From contig CP136063.1 in assembly GCA_032622095.1 (NCBI GenBank), forward strand, positions 29,576,987 through 29,640,986: a stretch of 64,000 nucleotides of DNA, given 5' to 3'. Numbering within the stretch: the stretch's first letter is position 1; each line of letters starts with the position of its first letter. The stretch is from Siphonodentalium dalli. Lineage: Eukaryota; Mollusca; Scaphopoda; Gadilida; Siphonodentaliidae. The translations under genes and the position numbers were made by a program. Under the pieces are notes generated by a model, which ran no database searches, had not been told where the DNA came from, and saw nothing but the letters and a program-made list of their open reading frames with translations. Shown in pieces: positions 11,333 through 23,004 of the stretch.

Positions 11333-11526
11333 AATACATAATAGTATTTATTAATTGCATAACATTGTAGTCAGAACAATATCCTTCGTAATCAGAGATA
11401 GCTGTCAATACGACGTCTGAAATGGAGATTATGATTTAGTTCACACGTTGCCTTATTAATTTCGTCACCCTGGCTGCACGGACGACACCCCCCCCCCGAT
11501 TTAATGTATGCCCTGTATAATAAATG

Positions 11527-12232
11527 TGACAAACAAGTCAGTATCGTGTAAATGGAACAACGATGACGCCCAGTATTCGTTCTCGTGTAAATGGAACAAC
11601 GATCACGCCCAGTATTCGTTCTCGTGTAAATGGAACAACGATGATGCCCAGTATTCGTTCTCGTGTAAATGGAACAACGATGACGCCCAGTATTCGTTCT
11701 CGTGTAAATCTGGGGACATTTGACTTTTGATGCGTAGCCATAGGAACAGCCCAGTGCTCTATATCGCAATACGGTATCATCCGAATGGTCTGTTCTAAAA
11801 ATAGTAACATGAACGGTACCGATTTAATATTCGAAATAAAATCAATATTAATTGATAGAAGCTTTTCCGGACATGGGTCTTCAGTTCATATCTATTATTT
11901 TATACACACGCAACTATTTAAAATATGTTATTTAAAGAGATACTCCATCTTTAACGTTTATTTGTGACAAAATTGTTACAAAACAATTCTGGTCTCTGTT
12001 AACGGTAACCACTATTGTTCGTTAGCTGAACAAACACACCTTTTTAGACCAGAAAATATTCTAAATAAAATTAATATTAATCGATAGAAGCATTTCCGGA
12101 CATGGGTCTTCGATTCAGATCTAATATTTTATACCCCGGTAACTATATAATACATGTTTACAAATAGATAATCCACCTTTATACCCCGGTAACTATATAA
12201 AACATGTCTACAAAGAGATAATCCACCTTTAA
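11527..12232. mobile_element. MITE1 copy 5, rearranged (left half inverted)
   Basis: Positions 11710-11954 are the reverse complement of a MITE1 5' half, ending at TTAA (11951-11954). Positions 11955-12232 are a normal-orientation 3' half. The outer 50 bp are duplicated in tandem (12131-12180 and 12181-12232), giving two successive 3' ends. The inverted half is fused to a 39-bp minisatellite on its left. This is two half-elements back to back, or one element with an internal inversion. Confidence 0.75.
11544..11709. repeat. 39-bp minisatellite, 4.3 copies
   Basis: Unit starts tcgtgtaaatggaacaacga and repeats at 11544, 11583, 11622 and 11661, with a partial copy at 11700. It sits where the MITE1 interior ('ggaacaaaacaa') would be expected and probably grew from it. 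Confidence 0.9.
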
Positions 12233-12389
12233 AGGTTACCTGCGTTTCTCGAGTGAATGCCATAACTACTTCTTGTTTTGATCGATCAGCTGTTCTGTGA
12301 CCAGTTCACAACAATATTCCATCATATACACGCGTGGGCGTCCTAATTCGCTAGTGTTTCACGGTAATACTATGTGTAGTGAGGCTTCG

Positions 12390-13153
12390 ATGGGGTTAGT
12401 TTTAATTAACCAAAGTTCATCGGTATATCACACTCGTGTGTGCGATTGTGTATTTGCATATGTTGAGTCAGATTACTCGAGTCAGCGAATGATTTCCGAC
12501 ACACATCGCACTGAAAAGATCCATCACCCGTGTGGATTCTCTTATGAACAGTCAGCTTTCCAGATTGTGTGAATTAATTCTTTCCCGTGTGGTTTCTCCT
12601 ATGTAGGCCTATAGTCAGATTTCGAGCATTTGCTAATACTTTCCCACATATGTCACATTCGCGCGAGTCATCGCCTGTATGCTTTAATCTAATATGTTGA
12701 GTCAGATTACTTTGGTGAGCGAACGATTTCTCACATATATCACACTGATACGGACGATCACCCGTGTGGATTCTCTTATGTTGAGTCAGATTACCAGATT
12801 GTGCAAATAATTTTCCACATACATCACACTCGTGCGAGAGATCACCTGTGTGGATTTTCTTATGTTGAGTAAGATTACTTTTATAGGTGAACGATTTCTC
12901 ACATATATCGCACTGATATGGTCGATCACCTGTGTGGGTTCTCTTATGTACACTCAGAGTTCCGGATTGTGTAAATACTTTTCCACATATATCACATTCG
13001 TGTGAGCGACTGTGCATTTTCATATGATCAGTCAGATTACGCGAGCCAGCGAACGATTTCTGACACATATCACACTGAAAAGGTCGATAATTTGTGTGGA
13101 TTCTCTTATGTGTAGTCAGATTTCGAGAATTTAATAATACTTTCCCGTCTATG
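12390..13153 (-). pseudogene. C2H2 zinc-finger array, broken 3' part
   Basis: Continues the minus-strand array of 13154-13909 in another reading frame. The junction finger (about 13090-13150) needs a frame change, and its two Cys codons read Tyr and Asp (EYDIDGKV where relatives have ECDICGKV), so it cannot bind zinc. A 164-aa open stretch at 12574-13068 holds about six fingers alternating between SHECDICGKVF and [12 protein letters not shown] types. An in-frame TAA at 12574-12576 ends it, and finger sequence continues beyond (QSGKLTVHKRIH, then CDVCRKSF) to about 12390. A frameshift, a stop and lost ligands together indicate a pseudogene. Confidence 0.75.
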
Positions 13154-13909
13154 TCATACTCGTGTATGTATTTTCTTGTGTTGAATCAGACCACTTGGGT
13201 CAGCGAACGATTTCTCACATATAACACACCGATACGGACGGTCGCCTGTGTGGATTATCTTATGTTGAGTCAGACAACTTGGACCAGCAAACGATTTTCC
13301 ACATATATCGCATTGATACGGACGATCACATGTGTGGATTATCTTATGTACAGCCAGATTTCCAGCACGTGAAAATACTTTCCTGCATATATCACACTCG
13401 TACGGTCCATTATGGATTTGCATATGTTGAGTCAGATTTTTAGCACCAGCGAATGATTTCTGACACACATCGCACTGAAATGGTCGATCACCCGTGTGGA
13501 ACCTCTTATGTACAGTCAGATTTCTATAATTTACAAATACTTTTCCGCATATCTCACACTCGTGTGAGCTATTATGTATTTGCATATGTTGAATCAGATT
13601 ACTCGATCCAACGAACGATTTCTGACACACATCGCACTGAAATGGTCGATCACCCATGTGGAACCTCTTATGTACAGTCAGATTTCTAGAATTTGCTAAT
13701 ACTTTCCCGCATATATCGCACTTATATGATCGTGAGTTATCGCCTGCATGCATTATCTTACATGTATGTTGAGTCAGAATACTTGAGTCAGCGAACGATT
13801 TATCACATATATCGCACTGATAGGGACGATCACCAGAGGCATGAGAGTGGACTCTCATGTGAACAGTCAGAGTTTCAGAGCGTGTGAATACTCCCTCCTT
13901 ATTTATCAC
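13154..13909 (-). CDS. C2H2 zinc-finger ORF, about 8 fingers (5' part of broken array)
   Basis: A 251-aa open frame on the minus strand with one partial and about eight full C2H2 fingers. Finger types alternate: CDICGKVL/VF with LTVHKR, and CDVCQKSF with LTQHMQ. The linkers are HTGDRP or HTCDRP. The ORF starts in the middle of a degraded finger: just upstream, the expected CDICGKVF reads INKEGVF and the preceding finger is out of frame. It ends in a frameshifted finger. No non-finger domain is visible. It is probably the longest open remnant of a larger array and may no longer be expressed as protein. Its 5' flank (13985-14140) resembles that of the array at 25330-27110, so the two are paralogues. 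Confidence 0.6.
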   Translation of the reverse strand: MINKEGVFTRSETLTVHMRVHSHASGDRPYQCDICDKSFADSSILTQHTCKIMHAGDNSRSYKCDICGKVLANSRNLTVHKRFHMGDRPFQCDVCQKSFVGSSNLIQHMQIHNSSHECEICGKVFVNYRNLTVHKRFHTGDRPFQCDVCQKSFAGAKNLTQHMQIHNGPYECDICRKVFSRAGNLAVHKIIHTCDRPYQCDICGKSFAGPSCLTQHKIIHTGDRPYRCVICEKSFADPSGLIQHKKIHTRV

Positions 13910-13984
13910 ACGCGAATGAGCTATAAAATATATGTGGATTCAGATGTCAATATAGGCAGAACAATTCCGATAAGTACACCGACA

Positions 13985-14140
13985 TGACCAATTTAGTCTA
14001 TTTTTAGACAACGAACACCGATTTCCTTTGTTCCTTGGAAGTTAGAAGTAACATTTCCTAATCTGGTTTCGTAGAGTATAGATATCATATATTGGGCGAC
14101 AGCAGCCCAAACAGCCAAGTATAGTTTAATCTAACAGTGG
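13985..14140 (-). promoter_or_regulatory. Shared 5' flank of two minus-strand ZNF arrays
   Basis: The stretch with ttgttcct-gaagtaacat, ggtttcataga and tatattgggcga recurs at about 27375-27463, in the same position relative to the other minus-strand ZNF array. Conservation outside the fingers marks a common promoter, 5' exon or intron. No core promoter element is certain. Confidence 0.4.
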
Positions 14141-14884
14141 ATTCGGCCTAACTCAAATTTGTGTTAGCATTCCACCAACTACAGCAATGTTTTGAGATTG
14201 GTGTAAAGGAAGAAAGCAGAGACGTTTAGAACCATATATTGCAACAATTGCTAACAATGTGGTTACCATCAACAGATCGGAATACAATATTCATGTTGAT
14301 AGGATATCCATTGAAGAAGTTTAGCACCCAAGTACCGGATTTTGCTCTAACCCCAAATTCTCTGTTAAAGTTTGTTTTCTCGACTGATAATTCATAAGTA
14401 GGATCTCGGCAAATGTTTTCTGGTTGATGTGGACTTGTAACCCTTGGGGGATTTTAAATATTCAAAATTGCAACAACCTACCCAAAACGGCACATGTTCG
14501 TACAGGTGTGACCATGTTCTATTTAGTATCAGGAGTGAGAAATCACGTTAGGATGTCTTTTATGTATGTAAGTTTACACTTGATCTTTAGAATGTTACCT
14601 GCCTTACTTTCGTAGGATTATACAAAATGGTGGCTGAACTGGCGGCCATAAAAGAAAATTTGTTGAATTTCATAACACGTGAACTTCAACCGGAGATCTA
14701 CACTTTTGTAACGTGACACAACCTTGGCCCTCAATATAGTACACTGTTTTAGTTGCTGCACATGTTCTCATGTGCAGGTAGAACAGAAATCGATCAAATA
14801 TGTCGAAATACTTCAAATTTCGTTACAAAGAAGCACTCAAATGCGATGAAAAGTGCACTGAAAACGCATCGCAGTGCAATAAAA

Positions 14885-14940
14885 TGTGTCGTGCGTATAC
14901 AGTGTGTCGTGCGTATACAGTGTGTCGTGCGTATACAGTG
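14885..14940. repeat. 18-bp tandem repeat, 3 copies
   Basis: tgtgtcgtgcgtatacag three times in a row inside the degenerate transposon. Confidence 0.9.
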
Positions 14941-15179
14941 TACATGTATAAATATGATTGACTGTCTAATCAAACCCATGTTCATAATAATGGGATATTG
15001 ACATTTTGATATTTGTGGAATGACACTATATTAACCCTTTACCCAACAAAACGGCCAAAACCGGCCAAATAAAGCTTCAACAGCCTAAAATATCTTCGGT
15101 CTGTCTCAATAGAACCATACAAATATGGATATCATTGGAACCGGCTCCTTGACCACATTGTGATAGTTACAGTTATGCC

Positions 15180-15373
15180 CTGTGCCAATGCATTCTCTTA
15201 TATATACGAGTCGACCATAGGTCGCCTCGCATATATAAGAGAATGCATTGGCCATTTTTTCTTACATTCTTTAACAATTTTATAATTTTTAATGTGTTAA
15301 GCCAATGCATTCTCTTATATATGCGAGGCGACCTATGGTCGACTCGCATATATAAGAGAATGCATTGGCACAG
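15180..15373. repeat. Nested palindrome: two 69-bp hairpins inverted to each other
   Basis: Hairpin 1 (15184-15252) and hairpin 2 (15301-15369) each begin gccaatgcattctcttatat and end with its reverse complement. The two loop regions (around GTCGACCATAGGTCGCC) are reverse complements of one another, so the whole 194 bp is one larger palindrome with a ~48-bp AT-rich centre. It lies in sequence inserted in copy A. Confidence 0.95.
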
Positions 15374-15439
15374 TGCCGTTTATTGAGATATTTTAGAGCA
15401 GAGCAAGAATCTTATTGGTCTCTCCCTCCAGACATTGTT

Positions 15440-16880
15440 TATGAAATGATTCCTCTTTTCTTCGCAGCTGGAATGCACTATACAACGCGAGGTCAATTGA
15501 CTCACAGCCGGATTATGTATTTAAGCTATTCGTGAGGGTGAGCACACTATGCACCACATCTGTGACATGTGGTATGTTTACTGACATGGCGATTGGTCAT
15601 AGAAGCCCATGCATAATCGACATCACGCTAAAATCAGAGAGTGTTTATACATTTTGGCATATAGTCTACATAAATGCAATTGTCGAATTAACAACTTGAA
15701 TTGTATGCGAGAGAAGTGGGCAACCGCACTCAGAAGTGTCACAAAGAAGAAGCAAGGTCGACAAGACTGATTGAGACTCATTAAAGCATAAACTGGATCT
15801 GCATATTGACCCACTTGACCCGAATAATGTGGAGTCCGAACAAGTGACTACCAATTCCTCGGTCAATGTGGATAAGACAGTGGAACTTGGTCGAGAACTG
15901 ATGATGATTTTCTAATAAGGGTGGCCGTCGAGTTTTAATAGTACGAATAGCCGGAACATGAAAACAATTGCAACAGTCATTATTCACATACACATTGGCA
16001 ACGGAAACCCGTAACGGAAACCCGTTTGACGCATAAGTTATTTCTGCGATGGCTATGGGAACAAATAATAGCACGGGAGCTTGAAAATAAATTGATGACA
16101 TCATTACATATAAGCTATCGCCCTACCTACCTTCAATGTTTTGAGTCCAACGGACATACGAACGAAGCTAATTCCAAACAGACATGATGAAAGCTCAACG
16201 CGTCGACGTACCGAATAATGGGATCATCAATACCACCTTCCGTGAAATTCTATTCTATCCTATTGCAATTATATTCTATATTATTGCAATTATATCGCCG
16301 GTCAGCACTGCACTTAGTGCATGACTTTCTTGACGAATATTTGTCATATATACTTGCTTTAATGACAAGACAGATGTTTAGTTGATACTCGATGGTATTA
16401 AAAAAACTCGACATAAAAATAAAAAACCGATGCGATTAGCCCGAGATAAAGAGGCTAGCAGAGTTTGGGCTCAAGCAAAACACAAAGCTGTCTCCACAAA
16501 CAGTTATTCTCACAGTGAGCGATAACAAAGCACAGCTTATTGACATGATTGTTAGTGATTTCCTGGTAAAACGGGAATGTTTTCACAAAACAAATAAATG
16601 ACTCTTAGTAGAGGGAGAGGATCATATACCTGCTGAAATAAATAAGGTCACATTTATCAATAGCTTGATTTCAGATCGATTAAAATGGAGTTTCTCTTAT
16701 TGCCCTACAGGTTGCGTGTGTAGTAGCCCAAACGTCGTTAGCTATGGCAGATGACATCGATATATTTGTATTGTTGTTCCGTTTTCTTTACCACTGTGAT
16801 TTATCTGACCAGATATTATTGGTCGCACCCACAAAAGGACGAACAACAATAATCATCACTGGATTGCTTAACAGTTGTCG
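15440..16880 (+). pseudogene. Remnant of PIN/XPG-like, Cys-rich transposon protein (copy A)
   Basis: Recognisable pieces in several frames include EMIPLFFAAG near 15450 (the relative has the same block at 32800), a TVELGREL-like piece near 15880, and AAQTSLAMADDIDIFVLL near 16720-16780 followed by DQILLVAPTKGR. The acidic motif of the PIN-like core (ADDTD in the relative) reads ADDID here. Stops and frameshifts separate every block, so it cannot code. The family is a repetitive, mostly uncharacterised one in invertebrates and fish; see 32780-34850. Confidence 0.6.
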
Positions 16881-16890
16881 TGTAAAACAT

Positions 16891-17623
16891 TTGCAGTAGG
16901 TTAGCGTTATTTAGAATTTGTGGATGTCCTTTAACATGGGGAAAATAGACTACTGCGCTTGAACGAGCATGTGAATTTATCGTTTTTAATGTAGAGCAAC
17001 TTGATAATCAATAACAGAGGCATTCTCTGTCAAATACAGTCGCTCTATGTACGGTACTAATTGCTGAACTTTCTAAAGTAAACTACGCGTAAACGGGTAC
17101 ATACTGTAAATTATAGAAGGTGTCGGAATCGGCCTAATCGCCCCAGGGCCAACTCGCCCCAGTCGACGTGTGCCAATTCGGTACACACTATAAGATGTAT
17201 CTGAGGCTGAGTCCGACTCGGAATAAAAGGTGTAACCGGGGTGTTATATAGCGTTTGGTCCGTTGTTTCTCAATGAATATTATTGAAATTTGGTGTATAT
17301 GTCCGGGCTGGGACATGGAATACAACAACGTTTGAATTGTTTTTAAATTTACAAATTTGTTGATTTTATTCATTTTTTTCGTTCTGACACACACTATAAA
17401 GTGCATGCGACCGGCTCCAAAATAAAAGGTGTGAGCGGACAACTTTTCGTTCTTTCATTCTATAAAGTGTAAACGGTCGGCCCCATTTAAAAGGTTAAGC
17501 GGCCTTTGTGCTTAGTGTTATAGGCAGTCGGATTAACTAATTGGCGACTCTAAACTATTGTGTTTTGGGGTATTTGAGCTTTTTTGTGAAAAAATAATTG
17601 AGGACGTGAATACATTTATTTTA
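16891..17623. other. No gene; short three-fold motif
   Basis: Unique-looking sequence. Between 17180 and 17510 a loose motif recurs three times: cactataa(a)gtgt, then cggctcc/gaataaaaggtgt-agcgg. Nothing else recognised. Confidence 0.4.
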
Positions 17624-17970
17624 AATGATAACTTTATTTAATGATAATAAAGACATACAATATAAACACGAGACATACATAATTTATAAACTGTTAACAA
17701 AAGATATCAAATTCAATACATGGCAAAGATGACTCAGTGAAGTTTATAAAGTGAACATAAAAACATTAAGGTAAGAATCTTTTTAAGGAATGCAAACTTT
17801 ATTTAATGATAATAAACACATAAATTAAAATAACAAACATGAGACATACATGATTTATAAACCGTTAACAAAAGATATCAAATTAAATACATGACAAAGA
17901 TGACTCAGTGAAGTTTATAAAGTGAACATAAAAATATTAAGGCAAGAATCTTTTTATGCATTACTAAACC
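17624..17970. repeat. Tandem duplication, ~168-bp unit x2
   Basis: The two copies begin aactttatttaatgataat at 17631 and 17796 and end aagaatcttttta at about 17785 and 17956. Identity is high, with one small indel. Confidence 0.85.
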
Positions 17971-19330
17971 GTTTAGCACAGACCACAGTCCACTTCACTC
18001 ATCCGATCATCACCAAACTTCATATTTATCTTGATATTGATCAGATGAGAGCTATCAAATATTTTTTGAATTTCATAGGAAAAAATGGTCGCCAGCGGCC
18101 ATATTGCATTTACGGTATATGTTATCGCGTCATATCGATATCTAGTATTACTTAGAAATTTCACCTTTCCAGATTCATAATTGCTCCATTGACTGTAACA
18201 GATGAAATTATTCCCCTCTTCGGATAGAGTGTCACTGAAACTTTATTTTGTCAGACTGTCTGTATAGTCACTGATTATATGTGGCAATAATCTGTAATAA
18301 GATGTAGCACTATTTTATTTTATATTTATATGCAGTGCTGTTTTTATACAAAAATTCTAATCCCCCCCCTAGATCATCATGTGATCGACCATACATCGCG
18401 CGCGAGGACCTGGTTGAATTAAGGGGGGTTTTATGGATCACTTCTGTCCTCAAGCTAGATTATACTTATGCCATTTAATGGCATGTATCTAACGTGGAGG
18501 GTTAGATATGCTTGAGACACCACCACTCTTCAATTCACACCAAGTTCTCAGCTGTCATCTTCGGATATTAGAACCCATAGCCATGGTATATGGTTTATTT
18601 TGTGTATACTAGTAATATAATTATTTTCAGTACCTTTATATACCAGTACTGTGTATAACAATGCATATAAATGAATCCATGTATACATGTATATTGATTC
18701 AACGGATTCAGTGGTTTTGTTTATCAGTCTATCAAATTTGCGGGGAAAACATGGCCACCAGCAGTACACCCTGCTAAATTTCAAATTTGAATCAATTGGC
18801 GCACCCTGCAGCCAGCTTTTATTGGAGAACTTTTTCTCATGTGGATATTTTGGGTCACCGCTAGATGTGAGCCGTATTTTGTTCTCAAACTTTCCTTGTG
18901 AAAACATCACTGCCAGCGGTGATCTTGAATTTTACTATTTTTATGGCTAAATAATTTGGTTGATCCTACAGACGACACCCCTTGTCCGATCGTCACCAGA
19001 TTCCACAATGATCTTCTGGATAACCAGGGTGAGAGTATATTTAATTTTTCCGAATTTCGTTAAAAAACATGACCACAGGCAGCAATTTGGTATCTTACTC
19101 TTTTGCATGACTGAATTGTTTAGCAACTGTACAGAAATATCCCTCATCTGATAGTCACCAAACTTCATATTGATCTTCGGGCTGACAACTAGATGGGAGC
19201 TATCGAATGCTTTGAATTCGTTTGGAAAACATTGTCGCCAGCAGTCATCTTCTATTTTGGTTTTTATATACATGTATATCTCTTCATGCGGATAGCCAGT
19301 ATTACGTAGGTACTTCAACTTTCCGCATTC
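17971..19330. repeat. Old tandem repeat with 'aaacatggtcgccagcgg' modules
   Basis: Four or five strongly diverged modules share 'ggaaaacat-g-cgccagc-g-catctt' and 'ccgatcatcaccaaacttcatat-tgatctt'. Examples are at 17995-18110, 18720-18780, 18860-18930, 18975-19110 and 19140-19260. ORFs across them are not conserved. This looks like an old satellite or a decayed element. Confidence 0.55.
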
Positions 19331-19506
19331 CTGTCATCATTTGAAATATAAAAATTTACCTGATACATGCACCCTTCAAAATTTGTTTCGTCGTATCTAT
19401 TTTAATGACCCGTATTGTAATATTTATATAGATATATTTGTCAAACATTTCTTTGTACAATATACAGGTATCTAGTTTGTAACTAAATCTAGAAATATAT
19501 AATAGT

Positions 19507-20000
19507 AGCTGGTGGACCCGACTTCGTCCGGGATGTTCCCCTCTGATTTTCGGAGAATTGCGCGATTTAACCTTGAATTGACCATTTTAAAGGTGAAGGT
19601 CATGTCGGGGTCACGATTTGACCCGTCCAAAACACTTCCCGGACAAAAGTGCCCAACAAAAGTACCCGTCGAAATCCGCCCGGCTTTACCCGATTTGACC
19701 TTGAATTGACAATTTTGAATGTCAAGATCAGGTCGGGGTCATGATTTGACCCATCTGAAACATTCCTGGGACAAAAGTAACGGTAGGTATCAAATTTCGT
19801 TGAAATCCTTCCGTTTTACCAGATTTGACCTTGAATTGATCTTTTTGAATGTCAAAGTCAGGTCGGGATCAAGATTTGACCCGTCCAAAATACTCCCTGG
19901 AAATAATTTCCCCTAGGTATCAAATTTCGTCAAATCTGTCCGGCAGTTTTCCCGGCCATAGCTAACAGACAAACGACAGACAAATGTCCAAAATATATAT
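19507..20000 (+). repeat. Interspersed repeat R1, copy 1, with ~130-bp internal modules
   Basis: Starts with agctggtggacccgacttcg and ends with agctaacagacaaacgacagacaaatgtccaaaatatat. Inside are three modules carrying 'atttgaccttgaattgac', 'ggtcggggtcacgatttgacc' and 'ccgtccaaaacac'. The related copy at 27464-28132 is inverted and flanked by an 18-bp direct repeat, which suggests a retroposed (SINE/LINE-like) origin. Confidence 0.7.
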
Positions 20001-20003
20001 TAG

Positions 20004-20375
20004 ACTAGCTGATGTACTCGACTTCATTCGGGCTATTTAGGGATTTTTTTGTGATCGCTTCCATCTGGACAGTACCCAGTATATACATCGTCTGGCCAAA
20101 CTATTATTTAATTGGTCCAGAAACATGCCTATATCAGCACGTTCGAGGACATGGTCCCACGTGAAATTGGACCCGTCCATGTTGCTCCCGGGATCGAAGT
20201 AGTCCTACACACATTTTTAGTCGGATCGGTCAAGGTCCAGAAACATGCCTATGAGCGAGGTCAAGTTGACACGTTAAATACCAAATCCGAGTCGGATCGG
20301 TCGAGCAGTGTTATAGTCTATAACACATACACACATGCATTCATACATACACACATACAGACAGGTGTTCCAAAA
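20004..20375 (+). repeat. Interspersed repeat R1, copy 2
   Basis: Begins actagctgatgtactcgact, matching the head of copy 1, and ends near 'acagacaggtgttccaaaatgtat', matching its tail. The interior has a different, shorter body with 'ggtccagaaacatgcctat' twice. Confidence 0.55.
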
Positions 20376-20508
20376 TGTATAATCGATAGCTACAAGAATT
20401 CTATGTTAGATAGTTCACGGGCGACCTGATGCATGCATCTTAGTTTTCTTGTATATACATGGTGCGATACCGTCGCGGCTCTACGTTGAATAAGGATATG
20501 TACTGCCC

Positions 20509-20856
20509 TTAAAGATGGATTATCTCTTTAAATAAAAAATTTGAAATAGTTCCGTGGGTATAAAATAATAGATATGAACTGAAGACCCCTGTCCGGAAAA
20601 GCTTCTATCAATTAATATTGATTTTATTTCGAATAATAAATCGGGACCGTTCATGTTACTATTTTTATAACAGACCATTCGGGTGATACCATATTGCGAT
20701 ATAGAGCACTGGGCTATTCCTACGGCTACGCAACGAAAGTCAAATGTCACAGATTGGTTGTTTGTATTGTTTTGTTCCACAGATATAAGCGCTAATAAGT
20801 ATAATTAACGTTTATATGGAGGTATGTAAATTTCTCAAAAGCGCACAATCGAGCGT
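20509..20856 (+). mobile_element. MITE1 copy 6, 5' half
   Basis: Starts at TTAA (20509-20512) with AGATGGATTATCTC and runs to 'cgcacaatcgagcgtt'. It carries the same ~45-bp insertion as copy 3. The 3' half is missing. Confidence 0.85.
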
Positions 20857-22190
20857 TACGCGCCTTGTGTACAATGAATCACTCATACCGGCGGTGGTAC
20901 TTTACTCAGCTGCGGACAGTATCCAGTTACCCATTCGAGCGCTCCAGTTAAAATTACGCCCAAATGGGATCGCCATGTCATGTGTACGTATTCATCCCTT
21001 GCAACAAGGACATTGAAATAACTAGTACAGAATATCCACCTCTGGCACCTGCTACTCTTCAATATTATCCAATTTGAAACTGTAAATTATCACATGCATG
21101 CGTCAGTCCACTGACAGTTAAAATTACTCGAGTACTTTCAGTCACACAAAACAGTTTGACCAGTCACCACACATCCATTTGTATTTGTAGAGCGGACAAA
21201 CTCAAAAAGCTCACTAGAAGTAGGAGTTTAGTCCATCGGCACCACACACGGGCTTGTGATACATCATTTTGAAGGTTATGACATTCCGCATCGGATAGGA
21301 CCCATGTGTGAAATATACAAATGATGCAAAAGATGATTTTTAGCTGATTAAGTGCCAAAATTCAGCAAAAATCCCTGTTTTTGTAAAATTCGGCAAAATG
21401 AGAAATAAAAGTATAGAAACGCGAACATTTTGCGCTAAAATATTGTAGTCTACATATCTCTAGATATTTACTATGATAGTGGTACGATTTCTCTGATATA
21501 ACGAAGATTTTGTTTAGATTTATTGTAAAAATAGACAAAATAGCGCAATATGCTACGATATGGCATGTTACACACTTATAAATACAAAGTAATACAATGC
21601 CATGATTGCGGTGATAGATGTAAAAATTTCTTAAATTTACGTGGAAAATAGACAAAAAATCATTCATTTTCAGTTGTTTCGCCCCTCATAATAGGCGATT
21701 ATTCAGTATTGCATTGAATGGAGATCCCGTATATAATACCTAATCTTATGGAAATATATACTGCATATGATTGTAGGATAAGAATGTCATTATTTGCCAT
21801 AGATGCTATGTGGTGGTAGATTGTGTCACCCCCACCCCAAAATTCAGAAGAAACAAAATCAGTTTTAGAAATTTCGGTATGGCAGAATACAAAAGCCCAT
21901 CTAGATGGGTGATAATTCAATTCCATTTTGAACAATAATCCAGGACAAACTCTCAAGAGTTGACGAGACACATAATGCATATGAATGTTTTCGTATTGTA
22001 TCATCTTCTGTCACATTTGTTTGGTTACGTTATTGCACCCATCGCCCCAAGAGTACAATACATTGCAAAATGAGACAAACACGGAATATTCCTATACACA
22101 TTTATGCATTATGCACATACCTTATCAAGCTGAGTCGTTTGATAGCTACTTGAGTTGAAGAAATTACATCATTGTATATGTTTGGTGCGC
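20857..22190. other. No recognisable gene
   Basis: Unique-looking sequence. The best ORFs (101 aa at 21362-21667 and 21699-22004, both minus) carry no motif and are in AT-rich DNA. Confidence 0.5.
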
Positions 22191-22273
22191 CGCGTAGTTG
22201 GGACACGCCCATTGGTGCTCGACTGGTGGTGTTCTGCGCGTGGTCATTTGAAAAGACTCTCTGTCAAAACCAC

Positions 22274-22490
22274 CGCCTGTTTGTACTGATCCCATTAACA
22301 CACTGCGCGTAATTAATTCTTTAATTATATTGACGCCCCTTTGTGTTACTCAATGCCCTAAGCAGCATAACGCCTGTTTGTACTGATCCCCTATACATAC
22401 TGCGCGTAATAAATCTCTATTCATTGATCGACGCCCCTCTGTGTTACTCATTGCACTAAGTAGCGTAACGCCTGTTTGAGCCACTTTGGA
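22274..22490. repeat. ~97-bp tandem repeat, 2.2 copies
   Basis: cgcctgtttgtactgatccc occurs at 22274 and 22371, with a partial start at 22469. The units also share 'actgcgcgtaat' and 'gacgcccct-tgtgttactca'. Confidence 0.85.
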
Positions 22491-22512
22491 ATAATTACAT
22501 ATATGTTATTTG

Positions 22513-22735
22513 AGACAAAATAAAATTGTGACATAAAATTTCTGGTCTCTGCTAACGGTAACCACTATTGTTCGTTAGCTGAACAAACACATCTTTTTAG
22601 ATAAGAAAATATTCGAAATAAAATTAATATTAATCGATAGAAGCATTTCCGGACAGGAGTCTTCGATTCAAATCTAATATGTTATACCCCGGTAACTATA
22701 TAATACATGTTTACAAAGAGATAATCCACCTTTAA
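22513..22735 (+). mobile_element. MITE1 copy 7, 3' half
   Basis: Runs from 'gacaaaataaaattgtgac' to 'gataatccacctTTAA' (TTAA 22732-22735). No 5' half is attached. Confidence 0.85.
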
Positions 22736-23004
22736 CATTCTCAAAGTTTTAAATCACACTCTGAGATATTATCTGTTACAATCGACGGAGTTGTATATAT
22801 ATCTTTATTTTCCCTCCTTAACTGAAGAGTTATATATATATAATTTATATCAACACAATCAACACTCCCACCACCAGATAATACATAAAGGAAAAATACA
22901 AAATCCTACATCAATAGGTGAACTCTAGATCCGTCTATACTGTTAGCGAACTCAATGGAATATTTTGAACATGACTAGCTGATACACAAGCAGTCCCATG
23001 TTGA
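22736..23004. other. No recognisable gene
   Basis: AT-rich spacer with nothing identified. Confidence 0.4.

Larger units (their letters stand above)
14323..16890 (+). mobile_element. Degenerate transposon related to 32263-35352 (copy A)
   Basis: Aligns with the left ~1.95 kb of the element at 32263-35352. The shared blocks include 'aaattctctgttaaagttt', 'atgtttctggttgatgtg...cttgtaacccttggg', 'ggcggcca' and the coding blocks below. It has an extra ~560 bp (14866-15430) absent from the relative, holding two large hairpins. Homology ends near 16870 with no right terminus found. A fragment at 23005-23515 could be its displaced end. Confidence 0.65.
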
